The notes under the pieces were generated by a model. The model had not been told where the DNA came from, made no database searches, and saw only the letters and a program-made list of their open reading frames with translations. Shown one piece after another: positions 8,392 through 14,385 of a stretch of DNA of 14,385 nt (position 1 is its first letter; each line of letters starts with the position of its first letter). The translations under genes were made by a program, and so were the position numbers. Source of the stretch: JAKORR01 sp964608495 (GTDB lineage: Bacteria; Armatimonadota; Zipacnadia; Zipacnadales; FEN-943); contig CAZSOQ010000132.1 of assembly GCA_964608495.1 (NCBI GenBank), positions 1 to 14,385 on the forward strand. Reading direction: 5' to 3'.

Positions 8392-11300
8392 TCACCGCGC
8401 CGCCGCGGCAACCTCCTCGGCCGTCAGCTCGCGGGGGTAGATAGCTACCTCGTCCAGCAGCGCGGCCGGGCGCTCGCCGCCGTCGGGCGCCGGCCCGCCC
8501 ATGCCCTGGCCCAGCACCACCGGGGCCGCCGCCGGCATCAGGCCTCCCCGGTCCACCCGGTACTCCCGCGCCGGCTCGCCGTCCACGTAGGTCCTCAGCC
8601 GTTGGGTATGCTTCGAGAAGGTCGCCGCCAGGTGATGCCACTCGCCGTCCCACACCACTCGCCCGCAGCCTGGGTCGGCGTGCCCTCGGCCCATGTCCTC
8701 CCAGGTCGTCGTGAAGTGCACCTCGCCGCTCGTCAGCCCCAGATAGATCCCGTAGTTGCGCACCTCGTCGCCCAGCGCCTTGAGGATGGGCGCCTGCCAC
8801 TGCCCGTTGGGCCCCGTCACCTTCACCCAGCACATCACGGTCACCTCATCGTTCAGGGTCAGCCCCGGCGCGTCCGCCACTTCCGCCCGCGCCTGTGTCG
8901 CGGGCAGCTCGAGGGCGCCGCCCCGCTTGCCGTTCCTCGTGAACCGCGCGCCGTCGAGCAGCGTGGCGTCATGCCCCCCGCCGCCAGAGTCCCGGGCGAC
9001 CTCTCCCCCCGCCTCGTCGAAAGACCAGGCCGCCACCGGCGGCGCGTCCCTCCTGGCCGAGGTCACCACCACGGCCAGGTCCACTGCCGCCTCGCCCGCG
9101 GGCCCGACCAGCCGCCACGTCAGCGTCCGTCGGCCCGGCTCGGCCTTCGGTTGGGCCGTGAGCCGCACCTGGATCGTGGCCTCGCCGCCCGGCGCCACCT
9201 CCGCGGCCTCCTCGACCTGCGACTGGACGCCCGGCACCTCGGGCGCAATCACGCGGAACCGCACGGCGCCCGCTGCCACATTCGCCACGACCAGCCGCGC
9301 CTGGACGGTCTCGCCGCGCCCCAGCGTCACCTGCTCCGGCTCGAAGGCCGCCGCGGCGCGGGCGACGACCCTCTCCGGCAGGTTGGGGACGTATACCGGC
9401 GCCGGCCCGGCCTCGATCACCGCCGCCCCGTCGTGGGTCGCCACTTCCCGCGCGTTGCCCATCAGGTCCATGACGGTCACTCGCGGTAGCGCGACCCCGA
9501 GGGCCACCGGCCTGCGACCCGCCATCGCCCACAGGGCGAGCGTCCTCTTCCCGCGGCCCTCGAACAGGTACGCCCGCAGACCGGGCCCCAGGTCCAGCCG
9601 CTCCCGGAGCTTCTGCCCCTCGAGCGTCAGGGCCATCGAGCGGTAGGCGAAGTAGCTGGGGTTGGGCCCTAGGTCCTGGTCTACGAGACCGCACCAGTGC
9701 TCGAGATAGCTCGTGTCCGTGCCGCTGTCGTGGAACCTGAACCAGAACACCGTGTCCACGACCCCACTGGCCAGCGCCTCGAGGTAGCTCCGGGGCACCA
9801 TCAGGGCCTCCCAGGCGTCCGACGACCCCCTGGGGTCGCGGTGCTTGGGCCAGCCGATCTCGGTGAGCCACAACCGCTTGCCCCCGCCGTGCCGCTCACC
9901 GATCTCGTAGGCATACCTCATGTCGCCGACCAGGTCCGTGTCCTCGGGCGTCTGGGGATAGCGGTACGGGTGCAGGGACAGCAGGTCCATGGCCTGCCCG
10001 CCGCCGGCCGCGAAGACCTGCTCAACGAAGTCAAGCTGCGGCTTGCCGCCCCCGGCCAGAGAGACGCCCACCACCTTGCAGTCGGGGTCGCCGGCCTTGC
10101 AGCCCCGGTAGGCCGCCGCCAGCGTGCGCGCGTAGGCCTGGGCGTCAGGCTGGGGTTCCCAGAAGACCTGGATGTTCGGCTCGTTCCAGATCTCCCAGTG
10201 CCGCACGCGGTCGGCATAGTGCGCGGTGAGAGCCCGGCAGTAGTCCTCGAAGGCCCCAGGCTCGGGCTCGTACATCGAGGGCCGCTGGGCGCCCTCCGGC
10301 GCCGTGGAAGCCCAGCGCGGCGGGAAGCCCACAATCCCCAGCACCGAGACGCCGTAGCGCGCCGAGTCCTCGATGACGCCGTCCACGGCCGGCCCCAGGT
10401 ACTCGCCGTTGCTGGCGCCCACGCTGTCCCTGATGGCCGGCCCGTCCTCATCGAAGTCGTAGGCAGCGACGGGCAGCGGCGCGGGCTGCTCGCCGCGCGC
10501 CAGGGCTCGCGCCTGCTCGGCCGTGAGCACGCGGTCGTAGATGCGCAGGTCGTCCAGCGCGAAGGCGAGCCCAGTCCCCGTCGGCCCGATCATCAGCGGG
10601 CCGTCGGTCGCGAACAGGGTCGGGTACCCCGCCGTGGCGACGCCCGCCGGCTCGCCGTCCACATACCACCGCGTCTCGCCCGTCGCCCTGGTGTGTGTGG
10701 CCACCAGGTGGTACCAGCGCCCGGCCAGCCAGTCCCGCTTGTCGCAGTACAGGTCCGACCAGCGGGCCTGCTGATCCCCGAAGGACAGCGCGAGCTGGTG
10801 CGTCGAGTTGCGGTAGAAGAACAGGTACTCGCGATCCTGCCCGCCTCCCGGGGCGCGGGCCTTGGCGAGGATCGTGTGCCACTCGGTATCGTAGTCCAGG
10901 CGGCTCAGGCGCAGGCGCAGCTCAAGGCTCAGCTCCCCGCGCGTCGCCGGGGCCCTCAGGGCCTCGGTGCCGGGCACGGCGAAGCGCGCCGCGCTGCCGC
11001 TGAACTCGAGGGCCTTGCCGTGCACTCCCGCCGTGCGGCCCGGTGCCTGCCACGCGAATTGCCCGGGCGACGACTCCATCGCCGCCCACTGGAAGCCCGT
11101 CCTCTCCCACTTGATCCCCGCCTCGGCCCCCAGCTTCAGCGCCCACTCGCGCTCGGGCCCGCGCGGGAAGCTCGTGGTCAGGAAGTTCACCCCAAAGGGC
11201 GACTCCGGGTCCGCGGGCGTCGGCTCCCGTTCCTCACTCACCGCAAAGCGCACCGGCGCAGACCGCTCGCGCCCGCCGACGCTGAGCGTCAGGGCCCCAC

Positions 11301-12177
11301 GATAGACGCCCAGCCGCTCCTGCTCGAAGGCGATTGTCTGCTCCCTCTGCTCGCCCGGCGCCAGGCTGATCGGTCCCTCGAAGACCCGTCGCTCGGCGCC
11401 GAAGAAGTCGCGCAGGTCGAGGGTCAGCGTGCCGGAGACGGCTTCCTCGGCCCGGTTGCCCAGGGACGCCGATAGCCGGACCTCGCGCGGCCGGTAGAAC
11501 AGGTCGCCCTTCTGGCCGGTGGTCACGGCGATGTCAACCAGGTCAACCGGCTCGACGTCGGTCCGGGCCCTCAGGTCCGCGAAGAGCACCTGCCCCATCG
11601 CCGGTCCCTGGGAGCTCTGGGTGAGGCAGAGCGAGTCGAGGGTCAGCGGGAAGACGATGGGGTGCCGCTCTTCGCCATACCTCGCGAGCTGGCGCCACTC
11701 TCCCGGCTCCAGCCCGACGTCAACCCGGCGCCAGTCGTCCCAGTCAATCGGCCCCAGGCGGCGCTCGTACAGCGCCCCCGTGGCATCAATCACCCGCACC
11801 TCCAGACCGTGCCCGGAGGCATCGCCCTTCAGCCAGAAGGACAGCGCCTGGCAGGCCCCCGGCACGCGCCCGCCCCGCCACCGTAGCCCCAACCATCCGC
11901 GCCAGGAGATCGTGAAGTCGTAGCTCAGCCCAAGGGACCCCTGGCCTCCCGGCGGCGCCTCCTCGGACGTGAGGAGCCTGGTGTCGCCCAGCGTGTAGTT
12001 GATGCGCCGGCCCGTGGCCTCCCAGTCCCGCAGCCCCGTCATCGGGTCCAGCGGTGTCTCTCGGACCGCGGCCAGGCCTTGCACCGCGAAGGACAGACAC
12101 AGGACAGCCAGCACCGCCCTTGGCTTCATGGACACACCCCACGCGATGAGTCTCTGCGGCGCGCGGCGCACGATCAT
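8392..12177 (-). CDS. Multi-module GH39/GH5-like glycoside hydrolase with a LamG domain inserted in the barrel
   Basis: Numbered from the ATG at 12177, the protein has 1261 residues. The signal peptide ends near G-L-A-A37; residues 17-37 alone would make a classic Sec signal. Residues 41-209 are a jelly-roll binding module. Residues 214-316 are a NEW3-like beta-sandwich. Residue 325 onward begins a TIM barrel (GVNFLTTSFPRG, then ESSPGQFAWQ). Residues 378-597 are a LamG/concanavalin-like domain interrupting it, after which the barrel resumes (VDGVIEDSARYGVSVLG, then FPPRW). WEIWNEPN supplies the Asn-Glu acid/base (Glu666) and LTEIGWP the nucleophile (Glu773) of clan GH-A retaining enzymes. Residues 937-1042 form an NPCBM-associated NEW3-like domain, and residues 1046-1261 a second LamG of conventional order. 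The start at 12177 has GAGGAGG 5 bases upstream. The ATG at 12129 gives a tidier signal peptide but a poorer site. The GTG at 12405 lies inside the fucosidase gene and is rejected. The substrate is unknown. Confidence 0.87.
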   Translation of the reverse strand: MIVRRAPQRLIAWGVSMKPRAVLAVLCLSFAVQGLAAVRETPLDPMTGLRDWEATGRRINYTLGDTRLLTSEEAPPGGQGSLGLSYDFTISWRGWLGLRWRGGRVPGACQALSFWLKGDASGHGLEVRVIDATGALYERRLGPIDWDDWRRVDVGLEPGEWRQLARYGEERHPIVFPLTLDSLCLTQSSQGPAMGQVLFADLRARTDVEPVDLVDIAVTTGQKGDLFYRPREVRLSASLGNRAEEAVSGTLTLDLRDFFGAERRVFEGPISLAPGEQREQTIAFEQERLGVYRGALTLSVGGRERSAPVRFAVSEEREPTPADPESPFGVNFLTTSFPRGPEREWALKLGAEAGIKWERTGFQWAAMESSPGQFAWQAPGRTAGVHGKALEFSGSAARFAVPGTEALRAPATRGELSLELRLRLSRLDYDTEWHTILAKARAPGGGQDREYLFFYRNSTHQLALSFGDQQARWSDLYCDKRDWLAGRWYHLVATHTRATGETRWYVDGEPAGVATAGYPTLFATDGPLMIGPTGTGLAFALDDLRIYDRVLTAEQARALARGEQPAPLPVAAYDFDEDGPAIRDSVGASNGEYLGPAVDGVIEDSARYGVSVLGIVGFPPRWASTAPEGAQRPSMYEPEPGAFEDYCRALTAHYADRVRHWEIWNEPNIQVFWEPQPDAQAYARTLAAAYRGCKAGDPDCKVVGVSLAGGGKPQLDFVEQVFAAGGGQAMDLLSLHPYRYPQTPEDTDLVGDMRYAYEIGERHGGGKRLWLTEIGWPKHRDPRGSSDAWEALMVPRSYLEALASGVVDTVFWFRFHDSGTDTSYLEHWCGLVDQDLGPNPSYFAYRSMALTLEGQKLRERLDLGPGLRAYLFEGRGKRTLALWAMAGRRPVALGVALPRVTVMDLMGNAREVATHDGAAVIEAGPAPVYVPNLPERVVARAAAAFEPEQVTLGRGETVQARLVVANVAAGAVRFRVIAPEVPGVQSQVEEAAEVAPGGEATIQVRLTAQPKAEPGRRTLTWRLVGPAGEAAVDLAVVVTSARRDAPPVAAWSFDEAGGEVARDSGGGGHDATLLDGARFTRNGKRGGALELPATQARAEVADAPGLTLNDEVTVMCWVKVTGPNGQWQAPILKALGDEVRNYGIYLGLTSGEVHFTTTWEDMGRGHADPGCGRVVWDGEWHHLAATFSKHTQRLRTYVDGEPAREYRVDRGGLMPAAAPVVLGQGMGGPAPDGGERPAALLDEVAIYPRELTAEEVAAAAR
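8395..9042 (-). other. C-terminal LamG domain of the GH39-like enzyme (conventional order)
   Basis: Residues 1046-1261 run in the usual LamG order: an opening strand (VAAWSFDE, then ARDSGG and HDATL), a GGALELP turn, a central region ending in WHHLAATF and TYVDGEPA, and a closing LLDEVAIYPRELTAEE. It is probably a carbohydrate-binding or adhesion module. It is the internal reference that shows the other LamG copy in this protein to be permuted. Confidence 0.8.
10387..11046 (-). other. Permuted LamG domain inserted in the catalytic barrel
   Basis: Residues 378-597 start at the second element of a LamG (GKALEFSGSAARFAVPG). They continue through WYHLVAT, WYVDGEPAG and the normal closing motif LDDLRIYDRVLTAEQ. 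They then end with the element that should come first: VAAYDFDE, followed by IRDSVGASNGEYLGPA. The flanking barrel sequences (FAWQ before, VDGVIEDSA after) would join naturally if the insert were removed. Confidence 0.7.
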
Positions 12178-12182
12178 GCACG

Positions 12183-12189
12183 CCTCCTC
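12183..12189 (-). promoter_or_regulatory. Ribosome binding site of the GH39-like gene
   Basis: The minus strand reads GAGGAGG, 5 bases before the ATG at 12177. The alternative ATG at 12129 is preceded only by a GGGGTG. This favours 12177, giving a signal peptide with a long basic leader (two arginine-containing patches) before its hydrophobic core. Confidence 0.65.
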
Positions 12190-12242
12190 GACGTCCCGGC
12201 AGCGGCGCGCAGGCCCTCGGCGCCCGTGGACCTGTCCCCAGC

Positions 12243-13601
12243 CTAGCCCCCGTCCGTTGGCGCCAGGTAGGCCGCGAGCTTCCGAAGCCCGGGCGCTCCC
12301 GTGGCCTCCCGGACCACCAGACGCAACCTCGTCGCCTTGACCGGCCGGCCCACGATGTCCACCTTCCTGTGCCCGATGCTCGTTCCTTCGCTCACGCGCA
12401 CCCACTGCCCGCCGTCAAAGGCGTCCACCTCGTACCGCCTGATCCTCTGCCCCAGCTCGATGGCCTCCTGTAGCACCACACGGTCCACCGTCACCGGCTC
12501 GCCCGCGTCCACCTCGATCCACGCGCCCGTGGTGCCCTCAGCCGCGAGCCAGTAGGTGTCCGGGCTCCCGTCCACGGCCCGCCCGGCCTCGTGGCCGGGG
12601 GTCTCACTGACGGCGCGCGCCGTCTTGCCCGCCAGCAGGTCCCGCGCGTAGATCGCCTGCACCGCCTGCCGGAACTCCCTCAGGCGTGCCACGTCCTGCT
12701 CCGGCAGGAGACCACGCGTGTCGGGCGCCACGTTCAGCAGCAGGTTCGCGCCGCGCCCCACGGACCCGTGGTACATCCCCAGCAGGTACTCGACCGACTT
12801 CAGGGTCGCGGCATCGCCGGGGTGCCAGAACCAGTTGGCCCTGATCCGCGCGTCGCACTCGGCCGGCCACCAGTAGTCCTTGTCCCCGACTCGGTGCACG
12901 TTCCAGAGCGGGTCGGGCGCGAAGCCGTCCTCATTGCCCACCCACCGGATGTCCGCCACGCCGGCTATCGTCCACAGGCACTTGGGCTGCAGCTTCTTCA
13001 GGTGCCGGTAGTACGCCGTCCAGTCGTACACGTGCCCCTGGCCCCCCGCGCCGTCCGCCCACCATACCGCAACCTCGCCGTAGTTCGTCAGGAGCTCGGT
13101 CATCTGGGCCATGTAGAACTCGTCGTAGGCCTTGCTGTCCGCATAGCGCGGCTCGTGCCGGTCCCAGGGCGACAGGTAGATCCCCAGCTTGATCCCTGCC
13201 TCGCGGCAGGCCTCGGCCACCTCGCCGATCACGTCCCCCTTGCCGTCGCGCCATCTGGAGCTGCGCACGCAGTAGTCCGTCTGCCGCGTGGGCCACAGGC
13301 AGAAGCCGTCGTGGTGCTTGGCCGTGACGACCAGGTACTTCATCCCTCCGGCCTTCGCCGCGGCTACCCACTGCCGGGCGTCGAACTCCGTGGGGTCGAA
13401 CACGTCCGGCGAAGCCGTGCCCTCGCCCCATTCCACGTCCATGAACGTGTTGGGGCCGAAATGGCAGAACATGCCCAGCTCGTCGTCCTGCCAGGCCAGT
13501 TGCTCGGGCGTGGGCCGATCGCCCGCCGGCCGCTCAACCGGCCAGGCAAGGCAGATCACGGGGACCATCGCCCCGGCATACACCAGCAGCGCCCCCTTCA
13601 T
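12243..13601 (-). CDS. GH29 alpha-L-fucosidase with C-terminal F5/8C domain
   Basis: A 452-residue secreted enzyme that hydrolyses terminal alpha-L-fucose. Residues 1-20 form a Sec-type signal peptide. The GH29 barrel spans about 30-320, with MFCHFGPNTF (His48), the fucose-binding pair in TAKHHDGFCLWPT (His96-His97) and VAVWWADG, where Asp183 is the expected nucleophile. WWPAECDARIRANWFWH follows; Glu248 is the likely acid/base. This segment resembles the GH29-B subfamily, which prefers alpha-1,3/1,4-linked fucose, but that assignment is inference. GANLLLNVAPDTRG near 285-297 is also typical of the family. Residues 325-447 form an F5/8 type C domain (AVDGSPDTYW, WIEVDAG) that probably binds glycan. 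The catalytic part is of normal length and appears intact. A GGAGGTG site 7 bases before the ATG supports the start. It lies 48 bases after the sialidase-like gene and is followed by a 65-base gap to the next start. Confidence 0.95.
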   Translation of the reverse strand: MKGALLVYAGAMVPVICLAWPVERPAGDRPTPEQLAWQDDELGMFCHFGPNTFMDVEWGEGTASPDVFDPTEFDARQWVAAAKAGGMKYLVVTAKHHDGFCLWPTRQTDYCVRSSRWRDGKGDVIGEVAEACREAGIKLGIYLSPWDRHEPRYADSKAYDEFYMAQMTELLTNYGEVAVWWADGAGGQGHVYDWTAYYRHLKKLQPKCLWTIAGVADIRWVGNEDGFAPDPLWNVHRVGDKDYWWPAECDARIRANWFWHPGDAATLKSVEYLLGMYHGSVGRGANLLLNVAPDTRGLLPEQDVARLREFRQAVQAIYARDLLAGKTARAVSETPGHEAGRAVDGSPDTYWLAAEGTTGAWIEVDAGEPVTVDRVVLQEAIELGQRIRRYEVDAFDGGQWVRVSEGTSIGHRKVDIVGRPVKATRLRLVVREATGAPGLRKLAAYLAPTDGG

Positions 13602-13608
13602 GGGCGCT

Positions 13609-13615
13609 CACCTCC
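13609..13615 (-). promoter_or_regulatory. Ribosome binding site of the fucosidase gene
   Basis: The minus strand reads GGAGGTG, an exact match to the anti-16S consensus, 7 bases before the ATG at 13601. It fixes that start. Confidence 0.8.
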
Positions 13616-13649
13616 CAGGCTTGGGACGGCGGGCCGACCCGCTCGCCCC

Positions 13650-14384
13650 TCAGTCGCTTCCGTAGAACCAGTCGGTGCCGATCCGCGCCACGTGCAGGCC
13701 GTCGAGGGCGTGGTAGCTGATGATCGCCAGGTCATCCACGAAGGTCACGCTCTGGTAGCCGTAGTCGCCGTCCGGGTCGTCGGCGATGTTCCGTGGGTTG
13801 AGCCAGGTCTCGCCCTCGTCCTTCGAGATCATGCACGTCAGCGGGCTGCGCTTGCGGTCCTTGCCGCCCGTGATCCGGATGAGCAGCAGGTCGCCCGTCG
13901 AGGGAAGGCGCGTGATGGTGACGGCGCCGGACATGGGCAGCGGCAGCGCCTCCACCAGCTCCCCCTTCGACCAGGTCTCGCCCTTGTCGTCCGAGTAGGC
14001 GCGGCCCAGGTACCCACTGTAGGTGCGGAAGACCATCAGCAGCCGCCCGTCCTTCAGCTCCACCACGTGGGGCTCCTGCGCCTCGTGCGGGTCCATGTCC
14101 ACGTCGTTGCGGCTCATCTGCCACGAGTACCCGTTGTCGTCCGAGAAGAACACTACGCACACGTAGCCGCTGTGGTCCTTCTCGCTCGGCCAGCGCTTCT
14201 TGTACTCGGCCGGCGCGATAACCCTCCCCGTGGACAGCAGCGTCAGCTTGTCGTTGTGCACCAGGTTATAGCCCGCGTGCGGCGTCATGATGAACTGCTC
14301 GCCCCAGGTCCGGCCCTCGTCGCCGGAGCGCCGGTAGTAGTTGTGGCCGCAGTAGGGCAGCGAGTCCGAGACGTAGATGTAGGA
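13650..14384 (-). CDS. Sialidase-fold (BNR/Asp-box) exo-glycosidase, 5' partial
   Basis: The frame is open to the right edge, so the N-terminus is missing; 244 residues are visible, counted from the edge. An internal ATG at 14288 is not the start, because an Asp box lies upstream of it. Four Asp boxes (S-x-D-x-G-x-T/S-W) are seen: SGDEGRTW (20-27), SDDNGYSW (81-88), SDDKGETW (131-138) and SKDEGETW (187-194). They mark successive blades of a six-bladed beta-propeller. QEPHVVELKDGRLLMVFRT (about 103-121) matches the usual sialidase blade carrying an active-site Glu and Arg. The closing stretch DDLAIISYHA is also family-like. The fold is clear, but the N-terminal arginine region that would distinguish a true GH33 sialidase is outside the window, so another propeller glycosidase is possible. 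It is the first visible gene of the minus-strand run, 48 bases ahead of the fucosidase. Confidence 0.85.
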   Translation of the reverse strand, partial: SYIYVSDSLPYCGHNYYRRSGDEGRTWGEQFIMTPHAGYNLVHNDKLTLLSTGRVIAPAEYKKRWPSEKDHSGYVCVVFFSDDNGYSWQMSRNDVDMDPHEAQEPHVVELKDGRLLMVFRTYSGYLGRAYSDDKGETWSKGELVEALPLPMSGAVTITRLPSTGDLLLIRITGGKDRKRSPLTCMISKDEGETWLNPRNIADDPDGDYGYQSVTFVDDLAIISYHALDGLHVARIGTDWFYGSD

Positions 14385-14385
14385 C

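Noticed and set aside
8361..8411. Upstream extension of the lyase to a TTG at 8411
   Set aside because: It overlaps the end of the previous gene, the GGAGG there abuts the TTG with no spacing, and it places 17 polar residues before a good lipoprotein signal.
6810..8444. 544-codon plus-strand open frame over the lyase gene
   Set aside because: Antisense shadow: no motifs, no ribosome binding site, and the minus strand carries the heparinase II/III catalytic motifs.
9697..11475. 592-codon plus-strand open frame over the GH39-like gene
   Set aside because: Antisense shadow of a GC-rich gene; composition is unlike a folded protein and the opposite strand encodes the WNEPN and LTEIGWP motifs.
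12178..12405. Upstream extension of the GH39-like gene to a GTG at 12405
   Set aside because: It would overlap the fucosidase coding region by about 160 bases with an Arg/Gly-rich, non-signal-like leader; the strong ribosome binding site is at 12183-12189.
13602..13649. 48-base gap between the sialidase-like and fucosidase genes as a promoter region
   Set aside because: Apart from the ribosome binding site I see no -35/-10 pair; it looks like an ordinary within-operon spacer.

Overview
The window is 14.4 kb of GC-rich (roughly two-thirds G+C), densely coding bacterial DNA. It holds six large genes, all for exported or surface-anchored carbohydrate-active proteins. There are no RNA genes, mobile elements, CRISPR arrays, transporters, regulators or housekeeping genes. 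Sec-type and lipoprotein-type signal peptides, Shine-Dalgarno sites of the GGAGG type, and very large enzymes built from LamG, F5/8 type C, NEW3-like and jelly-roll modules suggest an uncultured glycan-degrading bacterium of the Planctomycetota, Armatimonadota or Hydrogenedentota type. That placement is inference; no phylogenetic marker is present.

Layout. A plus-strand gene (2-3874, open at the left edge) encodes a protein of at least 1290 residues. It has an F5/8C domain, a beta-sandwich, an amidotransferase-like Rossmann domain and a large beta-plus-helical region that I cannot assign to a family. It converges on a run of five minus-strand genes that enters from the right edge. In transcription order these are a sialidase-fold (Asp-box) protein (14384-13650, 5' end outside the window), a GH29 alpha-L-fucosidase with an F5/8C domain (13601-12243), a multi-module TIM-barrel glycosidase of the GH39/GH5-like clan (12177-8392), a heparinase II/III-type polysaccharide lyase lipoprotein (8360-5694) and a GH20-like barrel protein carrying a binding-domain insert (5647-3968). 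Gaps between these five are only 31-65 bases and each internal start has a recognisable ribosome binding site, so they are probably one transcript. Its promoter lies outside the window.

Together the five look like a set for taking apart a complex acidic, fucosylated glycan. The sialidase-fold enzyme and fucosidase would remove capping sugars, the lyase would cut uronate linkages, and the two barrel enzymes would trim or cleave the exposed backbone. The actual substrate cannot be read from the sequence.

The most unusual structure is in the GH39-like enzyme. A LamG domain of about 220 residues interrupts the barrel, and its elements appear in circularly permuted order: the strand that normally opens the domain sits at its end. 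The neighbouring GH20-like protein also has a binding domain inside its barrel. The extreme left end carries a perfect 23-bp inverted repeat that may be a fold-back assembly artefact.
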